Source of the DNA: Vreelandella olivaria
GTDB taxonomy: Bacteria > Pseudomonadota > Gammaproteobacteria > Pseudomonadales > Halomonadaceae
Direction of reading: 5' to 3'
Assembly: GCF_023507745.1 (NCBI RefSeq)
Contig: NZ_JALPZO010000095.1
Coordinates: 1-64,000, forward strand
DNA: 64,000 nt
Translations under genes and position numbers: made by a program
The notes under the pieces: generated by a model
What the model was told of the DNA's origin: nothing
The model's input: the letters and a program-made list of their open reading frames with translations, nothing else
Database searches by the model: none
In this document: in pieces, positions 17,869-26,224 of the stretch
How positions within the stretch are numbered: position 1 is the stretch's first letter
Layout: every line of letters begins with the position of its first letter

Positions 17869-19689
17869 ATGCTGGCGGTATGGGTCGATCAGCTGCTGGG
17901 ATTTGCCTCTGGGGCACTCTCGGCAATCAGGCAACAAGAACATTACCCCGATTTTATGACCTGGGTACGTGCCGAAGGCGCAGCTTCTTTCAATGGCGAT
18001 GTCACCATGGCCCAGGCGTTGGCACCTGTTTTATGGTCGCAAACACCGCTTGAGCGGTTGGGCTTCTCCAGCGAACCCCTGGCTACTCCAGGCCGTAACG
18101 AGCCCTGTTGGTGCGACTCCGGGCATAAATACAAGCAGTGCTGCTACCGCGTTGATTTTCCCACCGAGATTCCCGAGCAGATGATGTGGATGCTCTCTCT
18201 ACGGGAGTGGAAAGGCGCCACGTTAAAAGCAGCGCTGGAGAGCCAGCAGGCCCCGGCCCAGGCATTATTGGAAGCAGGGCTGATTGCGGCTGAAAGTGGC
18301 CAGACAGGCCGCTCCATGCAGATTCTTGAGTCTTTGTTCGATGGCCGTGATTGGTCGCGGCTACCGGAGCAGGCTGAGCCCGCCTTTGAAATCCTGCTGG
18401 ATATCTACCAGGAGCGCGGCTTTACCCGCAAACGCGCGGACCTGTTGGATGAGGTAATGGAGCGTGGCCCGCTGTTTCTGCGTGGTGTCGCTTTAGAGCG
18501 GCTGTGCCTGATGCATCTGGATAATGACGATTTGGATAGTGCCCGGGGGGCGTTTGTAAAGGCACAGCAAGCGCTGCCGGACTCGCCCACGCTGGCTTAT
18601 ATAGAGGCTATGCTGCTGCTCCATGAAGGCCATGAGCATGAAGCCAAAGAACGCGCTAACTTCTGGTACCGTCGTTTGGTACGCCAGGGGGATTTGGATG
18701 AAGAACAGCTCGATTTCCTTGCTGCTTTGGCTGAAAACCCAGGTGCGACGCTTGCCGATCAGCTGTTAAGTGCTGAAGAGGATATGGCAACACCGTTGGT
18801 TGCGCTGCAAGCACTACTGGCCGCGTTGCCTACGGCGCCGAAACTCGACATCCACCAAGACCCCGAAACGGGACGGTTGCACTACACCACCACTGCCCGT
18901 GAAGAGACGCTGTTTGCTGCCTGGCATGAGCAGTTTCAGGTGCTGGTGGACGAAGAGGTGGCGCTTGGCTTCCGCGATGACCCCTGGGTTAATGCGGTGG
19001 AGTGGATGTCGTCATTGTGCTCCCATCCCGAATGGCTGGATGCTCCCCAGGTTGTTCAGGATCTGACACTGGCACTTACCAGCAGGTTTGGTAGCCTTCC
19101 ATGGATGGCGCCTGGTTTGCTGGAGCCACTGGCACTGCGCCTTTCCCGTTGGTTGGAGCAGGCTCGTGCAGCAGGCGATGGCAGCCTGTGCTGGGATGAT
19201 GCGGATAACGTTGTGCTGTTGCGCACTGGTCTGGCGCTGGTGGTGGGGATGGAGCGGGGTGCCCGTGAACACTCACGGCAGCTGGCTGAAGAGCTGCTCT
19301 CTATCGATCAGGAAGATAGCCTGGGCCTGAAAGAGCTGGTGCTCGACCAGTTGTTGCGGGATGACCGCAACCAGGAAGCGCTGGCATTAACCGAAGAGCC
19401 ACAACAGGATGATGGTTCGCTGGTGCTGGGGCTATTAATGGGCCGTACGCTGGCGCTTTACCGGCTTGAACAACATGAGGCTGCCGAAGCGGCACTCCAG
19501 GAGGTTATTGCGCACAACCGCCACGCTCTGGCATTGATGTGCGCAGAGAGTCCGCGTCCCTCTATGCCCCATGCGGATGGGCAGGTAGATCCCGGCTCCC
19601 GCGCTGAGGCCTGGCAGTACCGCACTCTGATGCGTGACCAGTGGCGGACAACCCCTGGAGCACTAAAGTGGCTTAATTCCTACCTTTAA
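17869..19689 (+). CDS. SEC-C motif protein with TPR-like repeats
   Basis: About 606 residues. A SEC-C zinc-binding motif, GRNEPCWCDSGHKYKQCC, lies at about residues 75-92. The rest is helical with TPR-like spacing (for example ARGAFVKAQQALPDSPTLAYIEA). SEC-C motifs bind zinc and occur at the SecA C-terminus and in many chaperone-like or nucleic-acid-linked proteins. GGAGA just upstream supports ATG 17869. The last 17 bases overlap the convergent AmpG-like gene. Precise function is unknown. Confidence 0.75.
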   Translation: MLAVWVDQLLGFASGALSAIRQQEHYPDFMTWVRAEGAASFNGDVTMAQALAPVLWSQTPLERLGFSSEPLATPGRNEPCWCDSGHKYKQCCYRVDFPTEIPEQMMWMLSLREWKGATLKAALESQQAPAQALLEAGLIAAESGQTGRSMQILESLFDGRDWSRLPEQAEPAFEILLDIYQERGFTRKRADLLDEVMERGPLFLRGVALERLCLMHLDNDDLDSARGAFVKAQQALPDSPTLAYIEAMLLLHEGHEHEAKERANFWYRRLVRQGDLDEEQLDFLAALAENPGATLADQLLSAEEDMATPLVALQALLAALPTAPKLDIHQDPETGRLHYTTTAREETLFAAWHEQFQVLVDEEVALGFRDDPWVNAVEWMSSLCSHPEWLDAPQVVQDLTLALTSRFGSLPWMAPGLLEPLALRLSRWLEQARAAGDGSLCWDDADNVVLLRTGLALVVGMERGAREHSRQLAEELLSIDQEDSLGLKELVLDQLLRDDRNQEALALTEEPQQDDGSLVLGLLMGRTLALYRLEQHEAAEAALQEVIAHNRHALALMCAESPRPSMPHADGQVDPGSRAEAWQYRTLMRDQWRTTPGALKWLNSYL

Positions 19690-21043
19690 CCGTTGGAGTG
19701 GGCACCAGCTGTTTGTCACGGCTTATCCAGACCGCGAGCAGTATGGCGGGTAAGCCAAGCAGAGTGGCTATCACGAAAAAAGTGGCATACCCCTGTGCAG
19801 TGACGACTAATCCCCCAAATCCGCTCAGGAACTTGCCAGGTAGTGTCATCAGCGATGAGAACAGCGCGTACTGAGTGGCGGTATAGGCTCGGGAGGTAAG
19901 GCTGGAGAGAAAGGCGATAAACACCGCACTGGCCAAACCATTGGCTAGATTGTCGCCAATAATCGTCACCACCAGCATGGGGACTTGATTGCCGATTAAT
20001 GCTAACGCGGCGAAGAGCAGATTGGTTAGCGTAGCAGCAGCTGCACCGAAGATCAGTAGTGGCCCAATACCGTAACGGGCTACCAACAGCCCGCCCAGAA
20101 TGCCTCCCAAAATACTCATGGCAATACCGAAGATGTTGGTGATGTTGGCAATCGTTGCCAGCGAGAAGCCCACATCAATATAAAGTGGGTTTGCCATCGA
20201 GGCCATGGCAAGGTCACTAATACGAAATACCGCTATAAACACCAGAATACCCAGTGCTTTGACCCCATAGCGGCGGAAGAAGTCGGTAAAAGGGCACACA
20301 ATGGCGCCGATGGCCCAGGCACCTAGCCGGCGCACTACTTTGGGTTTGCCACGGCTGGCGCGGATGAAGGCCCGGACCTTCGGCTCGTGGATCAACTGCA
20401 CCGACAGTGAGGCGCGTTTAGGCTCGGGGCGAATCAGTACGGTAAGCACACCTATGCCCACCAGTGCCGCCATGGTCAGGTAGGCTACATTCCATGAAAC
20501 GGCAGAGGCGACATAAAGTGCCCCGGCACCTGCGGCCAGCAAGCCGCCTCGATAGCCAATAATGTAGGTAGAGGCCATCGCTGCCTGGACATCGTCATCA
20601 GCGGATTCGATGCGGTAGGCATCAATCGCGATATCCTGGGTCGCCGACCCAAAGGCAACCAGTAGGGCAAAGGCGGCTACCCAGCCAAGGTTATCCACGG
20701 GATCCAGCCCAGCCAAGCCAATGAGCCCGGCGGCAATCATCCCCTGGGCAAGCAGCATCCAGCCACGCCGCTGGCCAAGCATGCGGGTCAATAACGGCAG
20801 AGCCAGCCGGTCCACAATGGGAGCCCAGAAAAACTTGATGGAGTAGAGCATGCCAATCCAGGCGAAAAAGCCAATGGCGGCAACCTCCACGCCGTCGCTG
20901 CGCAACCAGGCAGAGAGGGTGGAAAACACCAGCAAGAAGGGCAGCCCTGCGGAAAACCCCAGAAATAACATGGTAATGACAGGCGCGCGCAAGTAGATAG
21001 CAAGCGCGGCAAGCCAACTGCGCTGGGGGGTAGGGATGGGCAT
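19673..21043 (-). CDS. ampG: AmpG-like MFS permease
   Basis: A 456-residue major facilitator with about 12-14 membrane helices. The start YLRAPVITMLFLGFSAGLPFLLVFSTLSAWLR, and GSATQDIAIDAYRIE in the middle, are typical of AmpG, which brings anhydromuropeptides from the periplasm into the cytoplasm for recycling. Length fits AmpG (about 490 in E. coli). Its 3' end overlaps the SEC-C gene tail-to-tail by 17 bp. Whether it moves muropeptides or another solute cannot be read from sequence alone. Confidence 0.82.
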   Translation of the reverse strand: MPIPTPQRSWLAALAIYLRAPVITMLFLGFSAGLPFLLVFSTLSAWLRSDGVEVAAIGFFAWIGMLYSIKFFWAPIVDRLALPLLTRMLGQRRGWMLLAQGMIAAGLIGLAGLDPVDNLGWVAAFALLVAFGSATQDIAIDAYRIESADDDVQAAMASTYIIGYRGGLLAAGAGALYVASAVSWNVAYLTMAALVGIGVLTVLIRPEPKRASLSVQLIHEPKVRAFIRASRGKPKVVRRLGAWAIGAIVCPFTDFFRRYGVKALGILVFIAVFRISDLAMASMANPLYIDVGFSLATIANITNIFGIAMSILGGILGGLLVARYGIGPLLIFGAAAATLTNLLFAALALIGNQVPMLVVTIIGDNLANGLASAVFIAFLSSLTSRAYTATQYALFSSLMTLPGKFLSGFGGLVVTAQGYATFFVIATLLGLPAILLAVWISRDKQLVPTPTVKGRN

Positions 21044-21160
21044 GTTGATTAGAACTCCAAAAAGAAAACGTCTGCGTCAGGGCCCGCAAAAAAAGGGTCA
21101 GTGTTAGACTAGGTCAAACATCCATGACCAAGCCGACAGCTTACCGGAGAGGAGTTTTCC

Positions 21161-21679
21161 ATGTCGATTACGGCCCATCAGGTGGTGACCTTACACTATG
21201 TACTGAGCGACGTACTTAGCGATGGCAGTACCCGCGTGCTGGATGACTCCAACGAACGACATAAACCGCTGGAGTACCTGCATAGCCACGATAATATCTT
21301 ACCCGGTTTAGAGCGTGCGCTAGAAGGGAAAAAGGTAGGCGATGAACTCAGCGTTACCTTGTCGCCTGCGGATGCCTACGGGCTGCGTAACGAAGACCTT
21401 GTTCAGGAGGTCAGCCGGGCCTCGTTTGGCAGTGCTGAGCTTGCTCCGGGCAGTTGTTTTCAAACCGAAGGTGAAGCAGGCCCGCAGATTGTTACGGTGT
21501 TGAGCATTGATGGTAACAACGTAACCGTTGATACCAACCACCCCCTGGCAGGGCATACCCTGCGTTATCAGGTTAATGTCCTGGATGTACGGGAGGCAAC
21601 GCGGGCAGAGCTTGCCAAAGGGCATCCGCTACCGCCTGGCACAGAACATGGCAAAGTAGAAGACCGGAAAGTGCTTTAA
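21161..21679 (+). CDS. FKBP-type peptidyl-prolyl isomerase, SlyD-like
   Basis: A 172-residue SlyD-type FKBP. It has the split FKBP domain LPGLERALEGKKVGDELSVTLSPADAYG and an inserted chaperone flap, ending NHPLAGHTLRYQVNVLDVREAT. It catalyses proline isomerisation and acts as a chaperone in the cytoplasm. The His/Cys-rich nickel-binding tail of E. coli SlyD is absent, so a role in hydrogenase nickel insertion is unlikely. GAGGAG precedes the ATG. Confidence 0.9.
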   Translation: MSITAHQVVTLHYVLSDVLSDGSTRVLDDSNERHKPLEYLHSHDNILPGLERALEGKKVGDELSVTLSPADAYGLRNEDLVQEVSRASFGSAELAPGSCFQTEGEAGPQIVTVLSIDGNNVTVDTNHPLAGHTLRYQVNVLDVREATRAELAKGHPLPPGTEHGKVEDRKVL

Positions 21680-21793
21680 GCTTTTTGAAACGCGAATAAA
21701 GTAAGCGATTCCTCCCTGTTGAGTCGCTATAGGCTTGTAAAAACTGACGTGTATCAAGTTCCGGATTCGACATGTTTAGCGCATTTGAAAAGT

Positions 21794-21807
21794 TTGACCT
21801 GGGTCAG
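21794..21807 (+). promoter_or_regulatory. FNR/Anr-like dyad with a fitting -10
   Basis: TTGACCTGGGTCAG resembles the FNR/Anr consensus TTGAT-N4-ATCAA, with a good left half and a weaker right half. A -10 like TACGAT lies at 21829-21834; this would put the dyad centre at about -41, the class II activator position. The small membrane-protein ORF begins 60 bp after the dyad. Oxygen-responsive control is therefore possible but unproven. Confidence 0.3.
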
Positions 21808-21866
21808 TTTCCCCCACCGTAAACGCAGTACGATGAACTCATACATCACGGCGGGAGGGGGACATC

Positions 21867-21989
21867 ATGTACTGGGACGATACTGTTATTTTCGGCTTAG
21901 CCACTGTCGCGCTAGTGATCACTTTTATGGTGGGTTGGGTAGGCTTCGTGATTCGTGATCATCTTCGTAAGGACGAACGCAAGAAGTAA
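21867..21989 (+). CDS. 40-residue single-pass membrane protein
   Basis: A short gene below usual length cut-offs. GGAGGGGGAC lies directly before the ATG, a very strong ribosome site. The product starts MYWDDTVIFGLATVALVITF, has one membrane helix (about residues 7-29), and ends in a basic tail RDHLRKDERKK, so the C-terminus should face the cytoplasm. A perfect terminator follows 61 bp downstream, making it a complete small transcription unit. It resembles small assembly or stability subunits of membrane complexes in shape, but I do not recognise the family. Confidence 0.7.
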   Translation: MYWDDTVIFGLATVALVITFMVGWVGFVIRDHLRKDERKK

Positions 21990-22050
21990 CTCAGCTGACT
22001 ATGACCGTCGTCAGGGGAGGGGGCTTGCTTTGATAAGTAAGCTTCCTGTT

Positions 22051-22077
22051 GCCGGCCCACTTGGGCCGGCTTTTTTT
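22051..22077 (+). terminator. rho-independent terminator
   Basis: A perfect 9-bp stem GCCGGCCCA/TGGGCCGGC with a 2-base loop is followed by seven T. It ends the transcription unit of the 40-residue membrane protein. Confidence 0.92.
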
Positions 22078-22176
22078 ATTGCTAAGTCAATAGGCGTTTA
22101 AGAGCAATAGTGCCCATGCTCTGGTAAAGTGCGTTTAACCAAAATAAAACACTACTTCACCAGGGAACTGTTTGCT

Positions 22177-22689
22177 ATGAGCGCAGTTATGTCATTTGTT
22201 GCCGTGCAAAGTAGCTTAGCGAAATGGCTGAGAGCAAGCTTGGCATGTACGTTTATCATAGTCGCTAGTTATCTGCCATCGATTGCTTATGCTCAGGCAT
22301 TAAGTATGATCAATGGTAATGAAACACAGAAGATCACTATCAGCGATTTACGCCAGCAGTCTGATACTGCCGTTACCCTGTTCGATCCTTACCAAGGGCG
22401 CGACGTAGAGATGCGTGGCCTTGAGTTTCGTCGTTTTCTGATTGACCAGTTTGGCGAGGTGCCCCCCGCGCTGCATTTTATCGCCTGGGATGATTATGAA
22501 GTCACGTTAAGCGGATGGGATGACCCTAACTGGTTGATGGTGACCGAAGAGGATGGGGAGCCATTAACTCTGCGCACACGAGGGCCATTACGCTTGGTGG
22601 AACGTAATCATGGTGCACGTGAGGTAGAGAGCTTGCGGGAGTTTAACGACTGGATATGGATGATTCGTAGTATCGAGGCTCGATGGTGA
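22177..22689 (+). CDS. exported SUOX-fold (molybdopterin-binding-like) protein
   Basis: About 170 residues. A signal peptide (membrane helix about 17-37, cleaved after a YAQA-like site) precedes a domain with EMRGLEFRRFLIDQFG, a helical segment, and AWDDYEVTLSGWDDP, typical of the small secreted oxidoreductase molybdopterin-binding fold. The cofactor-ligating Cys of sulfite oxidase is not present in the mature part, so it is more likely a sensor domain than an enzyme. The stop overlaps the start of the GGDEF gene by 7 bases, so the two are translationally coupled. The frame also extends to GTG 22129. Confidence 0.7.
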   Translation: MSAVMSFVAVQSSLAKWLRASLACTFIIVASYLPSIAYAQALSMINGNETQKITISDLRQQSDTAVTLFDPYQGRDVEMRGLEFRRFLIDQFGEVPPALHFIAWDDYEVTLSGWDDPNWLMVTEEDGEPLTLRTRGPLRLVERNHGAREVESLREFNDWIWMIRSIEARW

Positions 22690-23831
22690 GTAAGCATGAG
22701 TCTTTCGAGCAACCCGTAGCGGTGGGAACGAGAAGAGGAGTACGGCGCTATATAACGTGGCTTTCGCTGTGCTTGACGAGTTTTATGGCGTTAATGGTGC
22801 TCATCATGTATGAGGCGCGCTGGGTATACCCGGAAATTCAGGCTTATTTTAGCCAAACAGGAAGCCTGACGGGCCAGCAGCTTGCCACCCGTTCACGCAA
22901 TTACTTGCAGCGTGCTCAACAAACACTCCTGAACGAGCAACGCTTTGAGGAGGAGCATACAGCCCTTGTTGTGCTTAACCTTGACCTTGCTTATGGGCTG
23001 ATGGACGTCGATATCTATCATCGTCACTATGCTTGTACGACACCAAGTTTAGCGGCGCTCGATTCATTGTCGTTGCGTCTTGAGTCTGGAAGTGTGCCGC
23101 CCTTTGCGGCTGCTCGTGAGTTATTGGAGCCGATTGACTGCTTGACACATATAGAAATGAGTCAGTTAGACCGGCGCGGTAAGGCGATTAACGACTTTTC
23201 GGAAAGTACCCGCCGGCATAATGATGTGCTGACATACTCAAGCATGATCATTTTTGCCGTGGGGCTTCTGTTCTGGGCTATGCATGAGCGTCAGTTACGA
23301 AGAACAGAGCGAGCCACCGCACAGACATTGGCATGGATGCAGCGGGCTATGCGCGACCCGCTAACAGGTATTGGCAACCGCAGTGCACTCCAGCGGGATG
23401 TCATGGTCAGTGCAGACGAGTCTCTGGGATTAATTCTCGTGGATATCGACTATTTTAAGCAGTACAACGATGCGCTGGGCCATCCTGAGGGCGATCAGTT
23501 ACTGCGTCGTCTGGCGAACTTGTTAAAAGAGCAACTGGGAGAAGATGCCACGCTATACAGGCTGGGTGGTGATGAATTTGCGGCGGTGTTTAGCTGCCCA
23601 AATGATCAGGCATTGATCGCCTGCTGCCATCAGTTAATTGATGGCCTGCGCCGCTCGGCTTTTAAACACCCAGCACACCCTGATAATAAGAATGTCACGC
23701 TAAGCGTTGGTGCAACGCGCTTTTCCGTGATGGAAACAACCTTTGCCTATGCCTATGAGGCTGCTGATAAAGCACTTTATCGAGTAAAAGCGGCTGGACG
23801 GGATGGGTGGCAAATGACGGCAAGCTTATAA
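22683..23831 (+). CDS. membrane-anchored diguanylate cyclase (GGDEF)
   Basis: A 382-residue protein: membrane helix (about 25-45), a periplasmic region (about 46-178) with two Cys, a second helix (about 180-200), then a GGDEF domain with RDPLTGIGNRSAL, DIDYFKQYND and the active-site motif GGDEF in YRLGGDEFAAVF. It makes c-di-GMP from GTP. The inhibitory I-site RxxD, five residues before the motif, is absent. The overlapping upstream gene encodes an exported SUOX-fold protein, which probably feeds a periplasmic signal to it. What the signal is cannot be told. Confidence 0.88.
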   Translation: MVSKHESFEQPVAVGTRRGVRRYITWLSLCLTSFMALMVLIMYEARWVYPEIQAYFSQTGSLTGQQLATRSRNYLQRAQQTLLNEQRFEEEHTALVVLNLDLAYGLMDVDIYHRHYACTTPSLAALDSLSLRLESGSVPPFAAARELLEPIDCLTHIEMSQLDRRGKAINDFSESTRRHNDVLTYSSMIIFAVGLLFWAMHERQLRRTERATAQTLAWMQRAMRDPLTGIGNRSALQRDVMVSADESLGLILVDIDYFKQYNDALGHPEGDQLLRRLANLLKEQLGEDATLYRLGGDEFAAVFSCPNDQALIACCHQLIDGLRRSAFKHPAHPDNKNVTLSVGATRFSVMETTFAYAYEAADKALYRVKAAGRDGWQMTASL

Positions 23832-24017
23832 TGGTTCAACGCTCATCCAGGTTGGTGTAATTTTCACTTCAGTGATTCTGTTACTGAATGTCTTAAAAAA
23901 GCAAATAATTGGGAAGTGGTTTGTCATCGGTAGCTTATTCAAAAGGTGCTGGCTAAAGTAACTGTTATCAAACAGTGTTCTTTAATTTCCTGTCAGTGCT
24001 AATTAAGGAGAAGCGCG

Positions 24018-24356
24018 ATGAGTAATGATAAATCCAGTAGCGTTTTGAACCAGCGCCGTTCGCGTCGTCAGGTGCTTGCCGCCATGGGGCTTGGTGCTGC
24101 CGCTCTCTATGTGGCGCCAACATTGGTGTCAATGGGGCAGGCAGAAGCCCGTGGTCATCGTAGCTCTCGTCCCAGCTATTCCCGCCCCAGTTATTCTCGC
24201 CCAAGTTATTCTCGCCACCACCGCTCCAATTTGCAGCGGCATGATAAGTATTACTCCCGACCTTATCGTTCCCGCTATGTACGTTCGGGCCGTTCACGCT
24301 GGGAGCGTGATGGCGTCATTGAGATCCGCTTAAGCCGCGTGTTGCCCCGTTGGTAG
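24018..24356 (+). CDS. Tat-exported Arg/Ser/Tyr-rich small protein with SRPSY repeats
   Basis: A 112-residue protein. The N-terminus is a twin-arginine signal: RRSRRQVLAAMGLGAAAL (13-30), with a probable cleavage after Ala44 in GQAEA. The mature part (about 68 residues) holds three perfect SRPSY repeats (50-64), then a region rich in Arg, Tyr, Ser and His, and a conserved-looking end IEIRLSRVLPRW. AAGGAG precedes the ATG. The next gene starts 10 bp after the stop and encodes an HPr-kinase-like/PqqD-like protein, suggesting that this peptide is modified (for example phosphorylated on Ser or Tyr) before or after export. I know of no characterised homologue. Confidence 0.75.
   Translation: MSNDKSSSVLNQRRSRRQVLAAMGLGAAALYVAPTLVSMGQAEARGHRSSRPSYSRPSYSRPSYSRHHRSNLQRHDKYYSRPYRSRYVRSGRSRWERDGVIEIRLSRVLPRW
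24165..24209 (+). repeat. three 15-bp repeats coding for SRPSY
   Basis: The three repeats inside the Tat-protein gene code for the same five residues but differ in codons (for example AGC/AGT, TCC/TCT, CCC/CCA). Synonymous drift with unchanged protein suggests selection on the amino-acid repeat instead of recent slippage. Confidence 0.75.
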
Positions 24357-24365
24357 GAGAGCGCC

Positions 24366-25595
24366 GTGAAACAACAAGCGCTGTTTAACGACTACGCGTT
24401 AGAAAATTTAGGGCCCTGCTTGCGGCTTGTTGATGCCTCGCATCTATTGCCGGTACTACGTCAGGCGATGCCTGGATGGCGCTTTACGCATTGTGAGCCA
24501 CAGGAAAAAGCTCCTGATGTTTGTGTGTGGCAGCATCCAGATGGTTTCTGGCAAGAGGCGCCAGCACTTCCTGATGGAATGCTATTGGATACGCCAACCG
24601 GAACCGCCTGTAGTGTTATTGCGGATGTAGCGGGTGCGTATTTACATCAACATCGAGAGTTGATTGGGCTTCATTGCGGGTCGGTGGAAATCAATGGTCA
24701 ACTGGTGATATTTCCAGACACTCATCGGGCGGGTAAGAGTACGCTAACTGCGGCATTTGCCGCTGCGGGTTACCGTGTTTATGGCGATGATGTGTTGGCC
24801 GTCAATAGTGATGGAGAGGGGGTGGCGCTTGGCATTGCCCCCAGGTTGCGTTTGCCCCTACCTGAACAGCTTTCTCCTGTTTTTCATCAGTTTGTTGCTG
24901 ATCACTTGGGGCCTCATGATGATCGCTACGGCTATCTGGCGCTAAATGAGCATCAACTGGCTACTCACGGCACTCAGTGCCCGGTCGGTGGCATACTGTT
25001 ATTTGATCGTGATGAAGGCCTTGCTCAACCCCAACTAACAGTACTGCAGCCTGGTGAAGGGTTATGGCAATTGCTACGCCAGAACTTCGCAGAACATAAA
25101 TCCGATCAGGCCCTGATCCAGCGATTTTTGCCAATGCTACAGCGTTTGCCCTGCTTTTTACTGCGCTATAGTGATGCTTACGAGGCAGCCCAGTGGGTGG
25201 GTAAGCAGTGGGTGACCAAACAGCTGCCGAGTGATATTCCTCACTGCAATGCGGTTGTTACCCCTCAGTCAAGCCGTGTTGTAAGCCCATCTGGCCAGGA
25301 GCTGAGATCGCTTAATGAAGATGACTCACGGTTATGGGTCGCGAGTGCTGCTGCCCATGAGTTTCCCCTTGGTGACGAACTATTTGTCATCGCTCAGGAG
25401 GGAGGTGCCATACATCGCCTGAATATTACCAGCCGGGCAGTGTGGGCATTGCTTCAGCATGAGCCGATCCGTCTGGAAGAGATTTGCGAAACGCTGCTGG
25501 CGTTTTTTGACGGAGCCAGCAGCGCTGATGTACGCCGTGATGTTGCCGGTTTGTTAAGTCAGTTAATGGAGGAAGGGCTCATCCAGGAGGCATGA
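24366..25595 (+). CDS. HPr-kinase-like protein fused to a C-terminal PqqD-like domain
   Basis: A 409-residue cytoplasmic protein. Residues about 95-150 match HPr kinase/phosphorylase: LHCGSVEINGQLVIFP (His103), a P-loop-like RAGKSTL (121-127) and YGDDVL (Asp141-Asp142). The first Gly of the Walker A motif is replaced by Asp118. Residues about 320-409 resemble PqqD, the peptide chaperone of peptide-modifying enzymes (ITSRAVWALLQHEPIRLEEI ... LSQLMEEGLI). GTG start with AGGAGAG. It is 10 bp after the Tat-peptide gene. HPr itself and PTS genes are not nearby, so its substrate is probably that peptide. A radical SAM partner is absent. Confidence 0.75.
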   Translation: MKQQALFNDYALENLGPCLRLVDASHLLPVLRQAMPGWRFTHCEPQEKAPDVCVWQHPDGFWQEAPALPDGMLLDTPTGTACSVIADVAGAYLHQHRELIGLHCGSVEINGQLVIFPDTHRAGKSTLTAAFAAAGYRVYGDDVLAVNSDGEGVALGIAPRLRLPLPEQLSPVFHQFVADHLGPHDDRYGYLALNEHQLATHGTQCPVGGILLFDRDEGLAQPQLTVLQPGEGLWQLLRQNFAEHKSDQALIQRFLPMLQRLPCFLLRYSDAYEAAQWVGKQWVTKQLPSDIPHCNAVVTPQSSRVVSPSGQELRSLNEDDSRLWVASAAAHEFPLGDELFVIAQEGGAIHRLNITSRAVWALLQHEPIRLEEICETLLAFFDGASSADVRRDVAGLLSQLMEEGLIQEA

Positions 25596-25629
25596 TTTAT
25601 CTGTAGGACGTGTATCTGTAGGGCATGTA

Positions 25630-26208
25630 TTAGCGCCAATAATCACGCCAGGTTCGCAGTACTCGCTCAGGGTACCAGGTGTGGCCGAGACTACCATTGT
25701 AGCGTGCCAGTGCCCTGGTGAAGTCGCCCCGCTCAATCGCTAAATAATGGGCCAGTATTGTACAGCCGTAGCGTAAATTGCGGTTTGGCTCAGTTAGGTC
25801 ATCAACAGGTAACCCAAGCTCCGCTACCCAGAAAGGCATAATCTGCATCAACCCTATTGCACCGGCTGAAGATACGGCATCGGCGTTAAAAGCACTTTCT
25901 ACCTGAATCAGCGCCAGCACCAGCTCGGGAGGCAGACCCGCAAGGCGGGCTTCCTGATATAGCCGCGTTAAAAGTTCCCGCCTTTGTTCGGCGTCGTCAA
26001 TAAAGCGTGATAATGGCGCATCCATGCGGTTGCGCCATTGCTGGGCTTGCCACTGCTGCTGCGGGGTTTGGTAATGGATGGCCTCGAACGTCAAACGCAA
26101 CGGTGGTTCTGTTGCGTTTGCTAAAGGGGCGATACCTAACGCGATGAGACTGGCCAGTGTTAGCCACCAGCCCAGTCTCCCATCCATTTGCCAGTTGCGG
26201 GGCCGCAT
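25630..26208 (-). CDS. lytic transglycosylase (SLT domain)
   Basis: About 192 residues. An N-terminal signal helix (WWLTLASLIALGIAPLANA) is followed by an SLT domain: the catalytic Glu is in LIQVESAFNADAVSSAGAIG, then LMQIMPFWVAELG, and ALARYNGSLG near the end. It cleaves murein strands in the periplasm to 1,6-anhydromuropeptides. The frame extends back into proS; the chosen ATG at 26208 is 16 bp after the proS stop and has no clear ribosome site, so it may be translationally coupled to proS. The start is uncertain. Confidence 0.8.
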   Translation of the reverse strand: MRPRNWQMDGRLGWWLTLASLIALGIAPLANATEPPLRLTFEAIHYQTPQQQWQAQQWRNRMDAPLSRFIDDAEQRRELLTRLYQEARLAGLPPELVLALIQVESAFNADAVSSAGAIGLMQIMPFWVAELGLPVDDLTEPNRNLRYGCTILAHYLAIERGDFTRALARYNGSLGHTWYPERVLRTWRDYWR

Positions 26209-26224
26209 TAGCGTAAGTGGTGGT

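Noticed and set aside
24018..25595. Classical RiPP cluster (lasso, sactipeptide or PQQ)
   Set aside because: No radical SAM enzyme, leader peptidase or cyclase is present; the PqqD-like part is fused to a kinase-like part, so it does not fit those classes.
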